Assembly: GCF_900188095.1 (NCBI RefSeq)
Contig: NZ_FZOT01000004.1
Location: 248,001-312,000 of the forward strand
Direction of reading: 5' to 3'
DNA from: Noviherbaspirillum humi
GTDB lineage: Bacteria; Pseudomonadota; Gammaproteobacteria; Burkholderiales; Burkholderiaceae_D
Length of the DNA: 64,000 bases
Shown here: in pieces, positions 1-9,523 of the stretch
Position numbering within the stretch: the first letter of the stretch is position 1
How the letters are laid out: each line of letters opens with the position of its first letter
Made by a program: the position numbers and the translations under genes
The notes under the pieces: generated by a model
What the model was told of the DNA's origin: nothing
Database searches by the model: none
Seen by the model: only the letters and a program-made list of their open reading frames with translations

Positions 1-1630
1 GCCGCGCCGGCGCGAGCGGCGAGCCGGAGGCCACCGCTTGCGTGCGGGTCCAGACTTCATCCAGGCCGCCGCTGATCAGCCGGTGGCGCTGCGCCGGATC
101 GCTCAAAGCGTGATCGCGCCGGCGATGCATGCCGCGCGTCTCCGTCCGCTGCAAGGCGCTGCGATACATCCATCGCGCCGTGGCCAGCATCGCCGTGGCT
201 TCCCGCGCCCGCACCCTCTCGTTGACCGATGCGGCGGGCGCAGTCGCCCTCGCCTCCCGCCAGGCGGCATCCAGGCGCGCCAGCGACGCCTGCAGCGTAT
301 CGGCGGACCGGGTCCAGTTGAAGGCATAGGGAAAGACTTCGTTCTGCACCGTCCTGACCAGGGCGGCGCTGTCGAGCTGCGCACTACCTTTGCCCCTGAT
401 CGCCACGCCGCCGGCGCGGCGGGCGGCACGCCGCGCCGATGACCTCGCTGAGCGCGCATGGTCCGCCGCGCCGGCGCCGGCCCAGAAACCGGAGGACAGC
501 GCCCAGGCGGCATTGTGGCTGCCGCCCCCGGTGAACCCGCCGCAGATCAGTTCGCGGGTGGCGGCGTCGCCGGCGGCATAGAGGCCGGGCACCGTGGTGG
601 CGCAGGAGTCGTCGACCAGGTTCAGCCCGCCGGTGCCGCGCACCGTGCCTTCCAGGCGCAGGGTGACCGGGAAGCGCTGCGTGAACGGGTCAATGCCGGC
701 GCGCTGGAATGGCAGGAAGAAGTTCGGCTGCGCGGTCTGCATCCAGCGCCGGATATCCGCGTCGGCGCGATCGAGGCAGGCGTACACCGGTTCCGTCTCG
801 AGCGTCCTTGCGATGACGCCGCGCCCGCGCGCGGAGCCCGCGCCTTCGATCGCCGATCCATCGGCGCGATAGAAGCTCGCCCAGTTGTAGAACAGCGACT
901 TCGTCACCGAGGAGAAGGCCGGGCTGAGGCCATAGGCGCTGGAAAACTCCATGCCGGAAAACTCGGCGCCGACTTCGGCCGCCATCAGCAAGCCGTCGCC
1001 TGTCAGCACGTTGCAGCCGAGCGCCCGGCTGAGGAAAGCGCAGCCGCCGGTGGCGATGACGACCGCGCCGGCGCGGGCGGCCCAGCTCTCGCCGCGCTGC
1101 CGGTCGGCGCCGATGGCGCCGCATACTGCGCCCTGCTCGTCCACGAGCAGCTCCAGCGCCGGGCTGTGGTCGAGGATGCGAACGCCGGCCTCCTTCACCT
1201 TCTTGCGCATCAGGCGCATGTACTCCGGGCCCTGCAGCGACGTCCGGCGCAGCTGCCCCTGTGCGTCGGTGGGAAACGGATAGCCCCACTCCGTCAGGCG
1301 CTCGACATTGAGCCAGGTTTGCTCGAGCACGCGGTCCATCCAGGCATCCTCCGCGAGATGGCCGCCCAGTTGCAGGCGGCTCGCCTTGGCCTGCTCGCGC
1401 AATGCCTTGTCGCGCGGCACATGCCAGACGCCGGTGCCGGAAGGCGCGGTGGCGCCGGAGGTGCCGCAAAAACCCTTGTCGGCCAGCAAAACGCTGGCGC
1501 CGCGCGCCGCTGCGCTGATGGCGGCCCACGCGCCGGCCGGACCGCCGCCGATCACGAGCACATCGACGTGATGGCTGTTCGATGTCGCGCCATCCGAAAC
1601 CCATTCACCCTTGTTCTTTTCGCTTTCCAT
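1..1630 (-). CDS. FAD-dependent oxidoreductase, fumarate reductase/APS reductase flavoprotein type (3' end cut by window edge)
   Basis: Reading from ATG at 1630 the frame stays open for 543 codons to the window edge, so the C-terminus is missing. An N-terminal Rossmann dinucleotide fold with GGGPAG at residues 28-33 binds FAD. A later segment reading GLYAAGDAA is the second FAD contact typical of succinate dehydrogenase/fumarate reductase flavoproteins. A GAGGAC ribosome site precedes the ATG. It points the same way as the ssu operon but is separated from it by a plus-strand acetyltransferase gene. Flavoproteins of this type often sit in sulfonate or sulfate-ester gene clusters, so a sulfur-related role is plausible, but the substrate is not visible. 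The long open frames on the other strand are shadows. Confidence 0.85.
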   Translation of the reverse strand, partial: MESEKNKGEWVSDGATSNSHHVDVLVIGGGPAGAWAAISAAARGASVLLADKGFCGTSGATAPSGTGVWHVPRDKALREQAKASRLQLGGHLAEDAWMDRVLEQTWLNVERLTEWGYPFPTDAQGQLRRTSLQGPEYMRLMRKKVKEAGVRILDHSPALELLVDEQGAVCGAIGADRQRGESWAARAGAVVIATGGCAFLSRALGCNVLTGDGLLMAAEVGAEFSGMEFSSAYGLSPAFSSVTKSLFYNWASFYRADGSAIEGAGSARGRGVIARTLETEPVYACLDRADADIRRWMQTAQPNFFLPFQRAGIDPFTQRFPVTLRLEGTVRGTGGLNLVDDSCATTVPGLYAAGDAATRELICGGFTGGGSHNAAWALSSGFWAGAGAADHARSARSSARRAARRAGGVAIRGKGSAQLDSAALVRTVQNEVFPYAFNWTRSADTLQASLARLDAAWREARATAPAASVNERVRAREATAMLATARWMYRSALQRTETRGMHRRRDHALSDPAQRHRLISGGLDEVWTRTQAVASGSPLAPAR

Positions 1631-1953
1631 ATGTCCTCGTTCGTTCAGTAAAAACGGCGTGATCCGATTCAGCCTGTGCAGGCAAAGCGAAACGGATGCT
1701 CTGAATCGATGCTAGCGCTGCGCGGCGCGCCTGGGAACGAACGATTATTACTATGGATATTCGCTTTTTCAGCCAGTGCAAACCGGGCGCCGGCAAGAGC
1801 GTGGCGGCTTCGCAGCGACGGCCTGTGAACACCGTGTTTCGCATATGGATAAACGGATTTATTCGTTCCTGCCGCTGCGGCGGGGTCTTACGCTATCGAT
1901 GCAGAAAGGCCGGCTTCGGCCCCGTTGTCCAACTTCTCGATGTTGCTTGCCCC
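1631..1953. other. Intergenic region between flavoprotein and GNAT gene
   Basis: About 320 bases between divergent genes. It should hold the promoters of both. An in-frame ATG at 1753 would extend the acetyltransferase into this stretch, but the added residues do not look like the GNAT fold. I see no convincing -35/-10 pair or operator. Confidence 0.4.
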
Positions 1954-2466
1954 ATGCCCATGTCCCCCACGCTGAAACGCGCATTGGAATCCGATGCGCA
2001 GGCCGCATGCCGGTTGATCCATGAATCCATCATCGCCGGCTGCCGGGCGGACCATGGCGCCGATGCCATGGTCCTCTCACGTTGGCTGGAGCCGATCACA
2101 CCCGACCAGGTGCGCAGCTGGTTCGCCTGGCCGGCGCATCGCGCCCTTGTGGCGACGCTGGATGGCGAGATGGCCGGCATCGGGATGCTGGCGCGCCCGG
2201 GCAAGCTCGCCTTGCTGTATGTGGCGCCGGCGATGCAGCGCAAGGGGTTGGGAGCGCTTCTGCTTCAGCGCCTGTGCGGCCAGGTGGCATCCTCGCGGCC
2301 ACGGACGCTGCATGTCCACAGCACCCTCAGCGCGCAGGGTTTCTTCGCTCGACAGGGCTTCTCGGCGGTCGGGGAATGTCCGGCGGCACATGGCGCGATG
2401 ATCGTGATGCAGAAGAAGCTTGGCGTGCAGACTTATCCCGGCGCCAAGCCGTGCCGATGCGGATAG
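1954..2466 (+). CDS. GNAT-family N-acetyltransferase
   Basis: A 170-residue protein with the GNAT fold. The acetyl-CoA-binding motif A is visible as LYVAPAMQRKGLGALLL, with the Q-R-K-G-L-G pyrophosphate loop after beta-4. The C-terminal part (HSTLSAQGFFARQGF) is the usual motif B ending in a YxxxGF-like segment. GNAT enzymes transfer acetyl groups to amines; the acceptor here is unknown. The start is uncertain: ATG 1954 and ATG 1960 fit the domain boundary, an upstream ATG at 1753 adds 67 unlikely residues, and none has a strong ribosome site. It converges on ssuF, with a large hairpin between them. Confidence 0.8.
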   Translation: MPMSPTLKRALESDAQAACRLIHESIIAGCRADHGADAMVLSRWLEPITPDQVRSWFAWPAHRALVATLDGEMAGIGMLARPGKLALLYVAPAMQRKGLGALLLQRLCGQVASSRPRTLHVHSTLSAQGFFARQGFSAVGECPAAHGAMIVMQKKLGVQTYPGAKPCRCG

Positions 2467-2593
2467 TGAATCCAGTGGCGGGCCGAAGCATGCATCTGCG
2501 GACAGCGCATTCGGCAGCAGGCACTTATCTACATATGCCTGCGGGTATCGCTTGTTCGCGGCGTGTGCCGCAATGAGGAGGGAAGGAATCGCT

Positions 2594-2632
2594 TGCCAGC
2601 CGGCCCGGCGTCATGCGTCAGGCCGGCTGGCA
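2594..2632. terminator. Hairpin between convergent GNAT and ssuF genes
   Basis: Perfect 12-bp inverted repeat (TGCCAGCCGGCC at 2594-2605, complement at 2621-2632) with a 15-base loop, lying between two convergent stop codons. It has no clear T-tract on either side, so it may act as a bidirectional transcription barrier or RNA 3'-end stabiliser rather than a textbook intrinsic terminator. Confidence 0.55.
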
Positions 2633-2636
2633 GTCA

Positions 2637-2852
2637 TCAGAGCTTGGCGATGGAAACTTCGGTTGCCTTCACCAGGGCCACCACTTCGACGCCGGGTGCG
2701 AGACCGAGGTCGCGCACGGAGCGTGTGGTGATGACCGAAGTGACGATGCCGGCGGGGGTTTCGACATCGACTTCAGACACGACGGGTCCGTCGATGATGG
2801 CCTTGACCTTGCCGCGGAACTGGTTGCGCACGTTGATGGCTTGAATCGTCAT
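2637..2852 (-). CDS. ssuF: Molybdopterin-binding (Mop/TOBE domain) protein, SsuF-like
   Basis: A 71-residue single TOBE/Mop domain. The sequence begins MTIQAINVRNQFRGKV and carries the T-SVITTRSVRDLGL-PG segment typical of small molybdate/pterin-binding proteins. Start ATG 2852 follows an AAAGGA site by 7 bases; a longer upstream start has no support. It is the last gene of the sulfonate operon, 66 bases after ssuB. In Pseudomonas putida the operon ssuEADCBF ends with a similar molybdopterin-binding gene (ssuF) reported to matter for sulfonate growth. The symbol rests on that synteny; the molecular role is not established. Confidence 0.85.
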   Translation of the reverse strand: MTIQAINVRNQFRGKVKAIIDGPVVSEVDVETPAGIVTSVITTRSVRDLGLAPGVEVVALVKATEVSIAKL

Positions 2853-2918
2853 TGCAAATCCTTTCAAAGGTGTTTCAAATCAAAGGGGTGTCAGGTCGGA
2901 GTTGAGAAATGGGGTGGA

Positions 2919-3761
2919 TCAGATCGCCCAGGCGACCTGGCCGACGCTTTTTCGCCAGCGTTCGTCGCCGGGCGAACTGTCGGGATGCCGCGCCGGCTGG
3001 CGCAGCACCCGCGAAAGAATGCTTTCCTCCAGCCTGGCGAAGGCAGCATCGCCGCGGGCGCGCGGCCGCGGCAAGGCGATGCGCTCGTCGAGCGTGATGC
3101 GGCCGTCTTCGATCAGCACCACCCGATCCGCCAGCGCGACCGCTTCCTGCACGTCATGCGTGACGAGGATCGCGGTGAAGCCGCGCTGCTTCCACAAACG
3201 CTCGATGAGCTGCTGCATGTCGATGCGGGTCAATGCATCGAGGGCGCCGAGCGGTTCGTCCAGCAGCAGCAGATCCGGTTCATGCACCAGGGCGCGCGCC
3301 AGCGCCACCCGCTGCCGCTGGCCGCCGGACAGCACAGCCGGCCATTCATGGGCGCGTTCCGCCAGACCCACCTGATGCAATGCCTCCTGCGCCGCAGAGG
3401 AGCGCGGCAAGCCGAGAGACACGTTGTCGATCACGCGCTTCCAGGGCAGCAGGCGCGAGTCCTGAAACATGATGCGCGTCTGCGGCTGCCGGCTGCCGCC
3501 GCTCCCGTCGGTGAAACGGATGGCGCCGCGCTCGCTTTTCTCCAATCCGGCGACGAGGCGCAGCAGCGTGCTTTTGCCGCAACCGCTGCGGCCCACGATG
3601 GCGACGAACTCGCCGGGCGCGATGCGAAGGTCCACCTCCTGCAGCACCGCGCGGCCGCCAAACGCCTTGTGCACGCCGCGCAGGTCCACCTGCACCCCGC
3701 GCGCCGGCGGAGCAGGCACCGCCTGCAGAGCCGCCGCTTGGCGGGAAAGTGTCGTTGTCAT
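2919..3761 (-). CDS. ssuB: Aliphatic sulfonate ABC transporter ATP-binding protein
   Basis: A 280-residue ATPase powering sulfonate uptake at the inner membrane. Visible are Walker A (GRSGCGKST), the Q-loop ([10 protein letters not shown]), signature [15 protein letters not shown] and Walker [13 protein letters not shown], with the H-loop VTHDV. SRLLPW after the Q-loop is typical of the SsuB/TauB/NrtD group. Start ATG 3761 has AAAGGA upstream and begins MTTTLSRQ; an upstream ATG in frame lies inside ssuC and was rejected. It begins 13 bases after the ssuC stop, consistent with co-transcription. Confidence 0.95.
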   Translation of the reverse strand: MTTTLSRQAAALQAVPAPPARGVQVDLRGVHKAFGGRAVLQEVDLRIAPGEFVAIVGRSGCGKSTLLRLVAGLEKSERGAIRFTDGSGGSRQPQTRIMFQDSRLLPWKRVIDNVSLGLPRSSAAQEALHQVGLAERAHEWPAVLSGGQRQRVALARALVHEPDLLLLDEPLGALDALTRIDMQQLIERLWKQRGFTAILVTHDVQEAVALADRVVLIEDGRITLDERIALPRPRARGDAAFARLEESILSRVLRQPARHPDSSPGDERWRKSVGQVAWAI

Positions 3762-3774
3762 GCGAATGATCCTT

Positions 3775-4605
3775 TCATTGATAGCTTGGATGCCAGCGCA
3801 GCGCGGCCCGCTCGAGCGCGCGCGCCAGCACGTCCGCCAGCTTGCCCAGCAGCGCATAAAGCAGGATGCCGACCAGCACCACGTCGGTCTGGAGGAATTC
3901 GCGGGCATTCATCGTCATGTAGCCGATGCCGGACTGCGCCGAGATGGTTTCCGATACGATCAGCAGCACCCAGACCAGGCCGAGCGCGAAGCGCACGCCG
4001 ACCAGGATGGACGGCAGCGCGCCCGGCAGGATGACATCCCGGTACAGCGGCCAGCCCGACAAGCCATAGCTCTTCGCCATTTCGATCAACCCCTGGTCCA
4101 CCGAGCGGATGCCGTGGAAGGTATTGAGGTAGATCGGAAAGAACACCCCGACCGATACCAGGAACAGCTTGGCCGCTTCATCGATGCCGAACCAGAGGAT
4201 GACCAGCGGGATCAGCGCCAGCGCCGGGATGTTGCGGATCATCTGGATCGTGGTGTCGAGCAGGGTTTCGGCCTGGCGGAAGGAACCGGTCAGCAATCCG
4301 AGCAGCAGGCCGAGGCCGCCGCCCACGGCGAAGGCGGACAGCGCGCGCCATGCGCTGGTGCGCACGTGCTGCCACAGTTCGCCGGAGAGCGCCAGGGTCC
4401 AGGCCGACTGGATCACGGCGAGCGGCTCCGGCAGGATACGGCTGGACAGCCAGCCGATCTGCGCGGCTGCCTGCCAACCGAGCAGCAGCGCGCAGGGCAC
4501 GATCCAGGGCGTCAATCGGGAGAACAGGCGCCGCAGCAACCGGAAGCGGTCGAGCCGTGCCTCGGCAGGCGCCAGCGCTTCGATATCGGTGGTGGTGATG
4601 TGCAT
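3775..4605 (-). CDS. ssuC: Aliphatic sulfonate ABC transporter permease
   Basis: A 276-residue inner-membrane permease with about six hydrophobic spans and the binding-protein-dependent transport EAA loop ([20 protein letters not shown]) that contacts SsuB. Start ATG 4605 is preceded by AGGAGC, lies 8 bases after the ssuD stop, and gives the expected family length. The longer frame upstream runs into ssuD and is not used. It acts with SsuA and SsuB to import alkanesulfonates for sulfur. Confidence 0.95.
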   Translation of the reverse strand: MHITTTDIEALAPAEARLDRFRLLRRLFSRLTPWIVPCALLLGWQAAAQIGWLSSRILPEPLAVIQSAWTLALSGELWQHVRTSAWRALSAFAVGGGLGLLLGLLTGSFRQAETLLDTTIQMIRNIPALALIPLVILWFGIDEAAKLFLVSVGVFFPIYLNTFHGIRSVDQGLIEMAKSYGLSGWPLYRDVILPGALPSILVGVRFALGLVWVLLIVSETISAQSGIGYMTMNAREFLQTDVVLVGILLYALLGKLADVLARALERAALRWHPSYQ

Positions 4606-4613
4606 GTCCGCTC

Positions 4614-5765
4614 CTAGCTCTGCGCGACCTTGGGCAGGAAGCCGTTGCCGACCACTTCGCCGAAGGGGCCGGTCAGCGCGGTCTGCGGCTCCTGCCTGCC
4701 CTTGCCGATCAACGGAAAGACCAGTTCGGCGAAGCGATAGGCTTCTTCCAGATGCGGATAACCGGACAGGATGAAGGTTTCGATGCCGAGGTCGGCATAC
4801 TCCTTCATGCGCGCCGCCACGGTTTCCGGGTCGCCCACCAGCGCGGTGCCGGCGCCGCCGCGCACCAAGCCGACGCCTGCCCACAGGTTCGGCGACACTT
4901 CCAGCTTGTCGCGGCGTCCGCCATGCAGCGCGGCCATGCGCCGCTGCCCTTCCGAATCCATCTTGGCGAAGGCGGTCTGGGCCCGGGCGATCACCTCGTC
5001 GTCGAGATGGCTGATCAAGTCTTCCGCCGCCGCCCAGGCGGCTTCACTGGTCTCGCGCACGATCACGTGCAGCCGGATGCCGAAGCGCACCGTCCGGCCG
5101 TGGCGCGCGGCGCGCGCCCGAATGTCGGCGATCTTCTCGGCGACCGCGGCCGGCGGCTCGCCCCAGGTGAGATAGACATCCACCTGTTCCGCCGCCAGCT
5201 CATGCGCCGCCGGCGAGGATCCGCCGAAATAAAGCGGCGGATGGGGTTTCTGCACCGGCGGGTAAAGCGTCTTCGCACCCTTTACCTTCAGGTGCTTCCC
5301 TTCGAAGTCAAAGCCGGCCTCGCCGCCCTCTCCGGCCAGCGCTGCGCGCCAGATGCGCAGGAATTCGTCGGAGATCTCATAGCGGGTCGCATGGTCGGCG
5401 AACAGGCCATCGGCTTCCAGTTCGGCCTGGTCGCCGCCGGTGACGACATTGACCAGCAGGCGCCCGCCGGAAAGACGGTCGAAGGTGGCGGCGGTTCGCA
5501 CCGCCAGCCCCGGCGTGCTCAAGCCGGGACGGATCGCCACCAGGAACTTGAGCCGCCTGGTGGCGCCGATCAGGCTGGAGGCGACCACCCAGGGATCTTC
5601 GCAGGAGCGCCCGGTCGGGATCAGCACGCCGTCGTAGCCGCTGGTATCGGCGGCCACGGCGACTTGCTGCAGATAGTCGTGGGTCACGGCGCGCACGCCG
5701 CGGGTGGTGCCGAGATAGCGGCTGTCGCCATGCGTCGGCAGGAACCAGAATACGTTCAGGGTCAT
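4614..5765 (-). CDS. ssuD: FMNH2-dependent alkanesulfonate monooxygenase
   Basis: A 383-residue bacterial-luciferase-like flavin monooxygenase, the normal SsuD length. It cleaves the C-S bond of alkanesulfonates using FMNH2 and O2, releasing sulfite and an aldehyde. N-terminal [20 protein letters not shown] and the [17 protein letters not shown] segment are hallmark SsuD sequence. Start ATG 5765 follows AGGAAA. It lies 17 bases downstream of ssuA and is fed reduced FMN by SsuE, encoded two genes upstream. Confidence 0.96.
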   Translation of the reverse strand: MTLNVFWFLPTHGDSRYLGTTRGVRAVTHDYLQQVAVAADTSGYDGVLIPTGRSCEDPWVVASSLIGATRRLKFLVAIRPGLSTPGLAVRTAATFDRLSGGRLLVNVVTGGDQAELEADGLFADHATRYEISDEFLRIWRAALAGEGGEAGFDFEGKHLKVKGAKTLYPPVQKPHPPLYFGGSSPAAHELAAEQVDVYLTWGEPPAAVAEKIADIRARAARHGRTVRFGIRLHVIVRETSEAAWAAAEDLISHLDDEVIARAQTAFAKMDSEGQRRMAALHGGRRDKLEVSPNLWAGVGLVRGGAGTALVGDPETVAARMKEYADLGIETFILSGYPHLEEAYRFAELVFPLIGKGRQEPQTALTGPFGEVVGNGFLPKVAQS

Positions 5766-5782
5766 GGTTTTTCCTTTCCTGT

Positions 5783-6778
5783 TCAGCCGCCTATCCGGGC
5801 GGTCGCCGCCACCGGGTTCCACACCGCGTCGCGCACGCGGATCGGTTTCGGGATCAGCTTGAGATTGGCAAAGGCATCGGCGATCTTCTGCTGCTCGGCG
5901 ATGACAGCCTCGCTGACCGGGGCGATGCCGTAGCTGTAGCGGCTGGCGGCGAGCTCCACGACGGGTGTCTCCAGTCCGATCTGGGTCGCCAGGATGGCGG
6001 CGGCTTCGCGAACATTGCCCTTGGCCCAGTCGTCCACCTGCTGCAACTCTTCCTGGATGACTTTCAGGATCGCCGGATTGCGCTCGGCATAGGGGCGCGA
6101 GGCGAGGAAGAACTGGTGGTTGCTCACCAGGCCGCGTCCGTCCGCCAGGATGCGGGCCCCCAGCTGCTTTTCAGCGGCGGCGAGGAACGGGTCCCAGATC
6201 ACCCAGGCATCCACGCTGCCGCGCTCGAAGGCGGCGCGGGCATCGGCCGGCGGCAGGTACACCGTCTGGATGTCGCCGTACTTCAAGCCGGCTTGCTCCA
6301 GCGCCCGCACCAGCAGGTAGTGGACGTTGGAGCCCTTGTTCAGCGCCACCTTCCTGCCTTTCAGGTCGGCGACGCGGCGCAGGGCCGAATCCTTCGGCAC
6401 GACGATCGCTTCCGACAGCGGGGCCGCCGGTTCATTCGCGACGTAGACCAGATTGGCGCCGGCGGCCTGCGCGAAGATGGGCGGCGCTTCGCCGACGGTG
6501 CCGAAGTCGATGCTGCCGACGTTCAGCCCTTCGAGCAGCACCGGACCGGCCGGAAATTCGGTCCACTTCACCTCCACGCCCTGGGCCGCGAGGCGCTTGT
6601 CCAGCGTGCCGCGCGCCTTGAGCAGCGTCAGGGTGCCGTATTTCTGATAGCCGATGCGCAGCTGGCCCCTGGCCTGGGCCAGGGCGCCGAACGGCGTTGC
6701 GATCGCGCCGGCGGCCGTGGCGGCGAGCAGGCCGAGGGTGCGCCGCCTGGCGCGGCGCTGAGGGTCGATGAGGCTCAT
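5783..6778 (-). CDS. ssuA: Sulfonate ABC transporter substrate-binding protein
   Basis: A 331-residue periplasmic binding protein of the NitT/TauT/SsuA type. The N-terminus has an arginine-rich stretch ([17 protein letters not shown]) followed by a hydrophobic core and an A-L-A cleavage site, so Tat export is possible. The mature start reads [20 protein letters not shown], characteristic of SsuA. Start ATG 6778 has AAGGAAA seven bases upstream; in-frame upstream ATGs lack a ribosome site. Second gene of the operon, after ssuE. Confidence 0.93.
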   Translation of the reverse strand: MSLIDPQRRARRRTLGLLAATAAGAIATPFGALAQARGQLRIGYQKYGTLTLLKARGTLDKRLAAQGVEVKWTEFPAGPVLLEGLNVGSIDFGTVGEAPPIFAQAAGANLVYVANEPAAPLSEAIVVPKDSALRRVADLKGRKVALNKGSNVHYLLVRALEQAGLKYGDIQTVYLPPADARAAFERGSVDAWVIWDPFLAAAEKQLGARILADGRGLVSNHQFFLASRPYAERNPAILKVIQEELQQVDDWAKGNVREAAAILATQIGLETPVVELAASRYSYGIAPVSEAVIAEQQKIADAFANLKLIPKPIRVRDAVWNPVAATARIGG

Positions 6779-6887
6779 GTTTTTCCTTGTTCGTTGGGTT
6801 AAAAGCGAAATTTTCGGCATGGCGTCGCCCGTCCGCCGCGTGTCGGGAGGCGGTTGAAAAAGCAAGCGACGTTGCAGGGAAGAGGCG

Positions 6888-7478
6888 TTAGACGCTACAT
6901 CGGATGTCGGCGAACGGGACGAAGGAAGCTGTCCCCGCTTGATGGCCAGCCGATGCGCGCAGGCCGGCATCGAGCGCATCGATGGCCTCGTCGAGGCGGC
7001 GGGCAATGCCGGCGTCGAGCGTCAAGCCGTCGTCATCGCTCCAGCGCACCTGGTCCTCGGTGGCATAAATGCTGGGCAGCACGTGCCGGGCGCCGAGCGC
7101 GGCCAGCACCGGCCGCAACGCATAGTCGAGCGCCAGCATGTGCGACTGGCTGCCGCCGGTGGCCAGCGGCAGCGCCAGCTTGCCGCGCAAGCCGTCTTGC
7201 GGCAGCAGGTCGAGAAAAGCCTTCAGCACGCCGCTGTAGGCTGCCTTGTACACCGGCGTGGCGACGATCACCGCCCGTGCCTGCTCCACCAGTGCGCCAG
7301 CCGCCAGGATCTCAGGATGCTTGAAGTGGGCATGCAGCAGCGCCTCGGCCGGCAGGCGGATAACCTCCACCGACGCGATGCGATGGCCGAGTTCAGCCAG
7401 CCCGGTGCCGAGATGGGCGAGCAGGCGGCTGGAGCGCGACGCCCATGAGGGGCTGCCGGCGATGAGAAGAATGGACAT
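6888..7478 (-). CDS. ssuE: NADPH-dependent FMN reductase
   Basis: A 196-residue flavodoxin-like reductase that supplies FMNH2 to SsuD. The phosphate-binding loop GSPSWASRSSRLL and the VIVATPVYKAAYSGVLKAFLDL segment are typical of the SsuE/MsuE group. Start ATG 7478 gives MSILLIAGSPS; upstream codons do not resemble the family. It is the first gene of ssuEADCBF. The regulator is probably CysB/Cbl-like by analogy with other species, but no such gene or clear site is in view. Confidence 0.93.
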   Translation of the reverse strand: MSILLIAGSPSWASRSSRLLAHLGTGLAELGHRIASVEVIRLPAEALLHAHFKHPEILAAGALVEQARAVIVATPVYKAAYSGVLKAFLDLLPQDGLRGKLALPLATGGSQSHMLALDYALRPVLAALGARHVLPSIYATEDQVRWSDDDGLTLDAGIARRLDEAIDALDAGLRASAGHQAGTASFVPFADIRCSV

Positions 7479-8026
7479 GGCGGTTCCAATGCAAGAAGGT
7501 GACTCGGGCTGTACATGGGCTCCCCCCCTGGCTAAGCGCCGATTGGCTGCTTGCATCAGGACGGGACCGATGGCTTGCCACTTTAAGCACGATCCATGTC
7601 GCCGGGAACGAATCAATTTGCGCTTGCTAATGCACATTCCGCCTTAAAACGGGAACGGATTTGGATATGCGGCAAATCGCGAATGGAGGGGTGAGGCCGG
7701 ATAGTCGTGCGTCCGCGGCGCAGCGATACGGACCGGTTCCGTGCCGTGTCGCCGTGCTTCCAGGGGAAGTGATGGCCGTCTTTGCTAGCCGCGCAGGGGG
7801 CCGGCAATCTGATTTAAGGCAGGTAAAGAATCGTGCGAAGTTAGATGGCGACAGCGGTGAAGAAGTACCTGGAGGCGCGCGCCAAGTACGGTTACGAAGC
7901 GTCACAATTTAATTGACGAGATTGAGGGAAAGCAAACAGGAAAAGATTTCCTTAAGGTAACATGCGACCGCCCAGTTCATTCCGGGCACTCGAATCCACC
8001 AAGATCCTAATCTCATCACCTCAACA
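7479..8026. other. Gene-free region upstream of ssuE
   Basis: About 550 bases holding the ssu promoter region on the minus side and the leader of the small lipoprotein gene on the plus side. Open frames here start without ribosome sites and show no recognisable domain. The bases nearest 8026 are AT-richer than the flanks. I could not assign an operator. Confidence 0.4.
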
Positions 8027-8173
8027 ATGAAGCTCATTTCGATTTCCCTGCTTTCCGTGTTTATCCTCGCTGGCTGCGTCGTCGTTCCGGACGTGCCGGT
8101 TACCCGCGTGGTCGTTCAGGACGGCGGCCCGGTTCACTGCCCGCCGGGCCAGGCCAAGAAAGGCCGCTGCTGA
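8027..8173 (+). CDS. Small predicted lipoprotein (48 aa)
   Basis: A 48-residue protein with a hydrophobic signal peptide and a lipobox LAGC ending at Cys17 (MKLISISLLSVFILAGC), then a short mature part rich in valine with two further cysteines near the C-terminus. It should be lipid-anchored in the envelope. No clear ribosome site is visible, but the signal peptide and lipobox are hard to obtain by chance. Function unknown. Confidence 0.6.
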   Translation: MKLISISLLSVFILAGCVVVPDVPVTRVVVQDGGPVHCPPGQAKKGRC

Positions 8174-8287
8174 TTTCCCTCCCCGCGCGGTGACAGGGGC
8201 CGGCCAATTCAGCAATCTCGCTTCCGGCAATTGAAGTCGGGCCGCGATTGCGATATCGTCAACTCTCCAACAACAGGGAGAAGAACG

Positions 8288-8743
8288 ATGAACGAAGCAA
8301 CCCAAGCATTGCTGCGCGACGCTTATGCCATCATCGATGGCATTCCCGAAGACGCCATCCGGTTCGGCCCGCCGGTGAGCCGGCGCGGCCCCTCGCTCGC
8401 CGAGGGAACCATCTGCTCGCCGGAAGGCTGGCTGGCCCAGCATCCGGATTTCATTTCGCGTGGTCTGCGCCTGTCCGACGATGACGGCGCCATCCTGTTC
8501 CAGGACGAAGCATCGCCATCGCATGGGCCTGCGCTGCCGATGGCTGGCGCGCTGGATCTTTCGCTCGAAGAAGCAGGCCGCCTGTTCGGCAGCCGCGAAG
8601 CGTTAGGCGCAGCCGAAAACGGCGGACTGTCGGACAAGGGCCTGTGGCTGAAGCGGGTGCGTGACATGCTGGCCAGCGCCGATGGCGCCGACGTGCCTGA
8701 AACGGAAGAGCCGGCAAGCAGCGAGCAGAGCATCCCGGTCTGA
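8288..8743 (+). CDS. Hypothetical protein
   Basis: A 151-residue acidic soluble protein starting MNEATQALLRDAYAIIDGIP. Start ATG 8288 has GGGAG eight bases upstream, and an in-frame upstream extension was rejected. No signal peptide or membrane span is evident. The C-terminus is rich in Glu, Ser and Ala and looks disordered. I do not recognise the family. It converges on the leader-peptide operon, with a hairpin between the stops. Confidence 0.7.
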   Translation: MNEATQALLRDAYAIIDGIPEDAIRFGPPVSRRGPSLAEGTICSPEGWLAQHPDFISRGLRLSDDDGAILFQDEASPSHGPALPMAGALDLSLEEAGRLFGSREALGAAENGGLSDKGLWLKRVRDMLASADGADVPETEEPASSEQSIPV

Positions 8744-8773
8744 GCGTTCCGCCAATCTTCTTGGATGGCTGAT

Positions 8774-8794
8774 CCGGCTCCTCGAGCGAGCCGG
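8774..8794. terminator. Hairpin between convergent genes
   Basis: CCGGCTC at 8774-8780 pairs with GAGCCGG at 8788-8794 across a 7-base loop, between the stop of the plus-strand gene (8743) and the stop of the last leader peptide (8803). No strong T-tract. Candidate bidirectional terminator. Confidence 0.45.
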
Positions 8795-8802
8795 CGTCCG
8801 AC

Positions 8803-9084
8803 TTATAGCGCGATGCCGGCATTGGCCCACTGCGAGGGGCTGACGTCCAGCTTCGGCATCACGAAGCCGGCGCCGATCACGCCGACGTTGTTCAGCGCAT
8901 TCACCTGCACGTTCTGCAGCTGCTGGATGTTCTGGCTGATGTTGATGTTCACATCCGCCACCTTGCCCAGCCCGCCGAGCGCGCCCAGCGCCGCCGGCAC
9001 TGCATAGCCGCCGCGTACTGCCGCCAGCGCGCCGCGCTCCATCTCCCGGGCCGCCGGGATATCCTTGATCATCAATTGCGTCAT
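8803..9084 (-). CDS. Double-glycine leader peptide, third of three (GG-peptide 1)
   Basis: A 93-residue peptide with a leader MTQLMIKDIPAAREMERGAL ending AAVRGG at residues 21-26; Leu at -7 and Val at -4 match the bacteriocin-type double-glycine leader. The core is glycine/alanine-rich, then has a Gln/Asn-rich block (SQNIQQLQNVQVNALNN) and ends in a hydrophobic tail. It has no cysteine. An AGGAG site precedes ATG 9084; an upstream in-frame ATG at 9120 has no site and lies in the spacer. Last gene of a three-gene minus-strand operon divergent from an ABC exporter. It is the most diverged of the three cores. Confidence 0.8.
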   Translation of the reverse strand: MTQLMIKDIPAAREMERGALAAVRGGYAVPAALGALGGLGKVADVNINISQNIQQLQNVQVNALNNVGVIGAGFVMPKLDVSPSQWANAGIAL

Positions 9085-9156
9085 GTCGTTCTCCTTGAAT
9101 CGGTGATTAGTGATGGCCATGCGAGGCGGAGCGGCATGCGCCCCGCCTGCGTTTCA

Positions 9157-9471
9157 TCAGCCGAAGTTGATGTTGTTGTGGCCGCACTGGCTGGGGGCGA
9201 CGTTGGCGGTGGTGCCGCAGACGAAGGCGGCGTTGTTGCCGTTGTTGACCACGGTGTTCTGCTGCTGACCGAGCTGCTGGCTGGCGTTGAAGGTGGTGGC
9301 CGACTTGTCCAGCGACACGCTCGGGCCGCCGTAGGACGGGGCGCAGTAGGACGGCATGGCCGGCAGGCAGGAAGGCATGCTCCAGCCGCAGCCGCCGACG
9401 ACGGCGGACAGGGCGTCGGCGCCGAGTTCGGTGGTGGCAACGGGCAGGTCTTTGAGGATGAGGGTTTTCAT
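9157..9471 (-). CDS. Double-glycine leader peptide, second of three (GG-peptide 2, Cys-containing)
   Basis: A 104-residue peptide: leader MKTLILKDLPVATTELGADA followed by LSAVVGG (Gly26-Gly27), then a core with five cysteines (28, 35, 43, 85, 96). The first three lie in a Pro/Ser-rich stretch, the last two flank the segment GTTANVAPSQ. Core block SQQLGQQQNTVVNNGNN and the end GHNNINFG are shared with GG-peptide 3. Cys85 and Cys96 correspond to Ser and Asn there, suggesting an optional disulfide. AGGAG precedes ATG 9471. Probably exported after leader cleavage; activity unknown. Confidence 0.85.
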   Translation of the reverse strand: MKTLILKDLPVATTELGADALSAVVGGCGWSMPSCLPAMPSYCAPSYGGPSVSLDKSATTFNASQQLGQQQNTVVNNGNNAAFVCGTTANVAPSQCGHNNINFG

Positions 9472-9523
9472 GATGGTTCTCCTGGGCTGATTCGTGAATG
9501 GGATTAAAGGTGTGGCGGGTGGA

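Noticed and set aside
4752-5933. 393-codon plus-strand frame opposite ssuD
   Set aside because: Product shows only compositional bias; ssuD is unmistakable on the minus strand.
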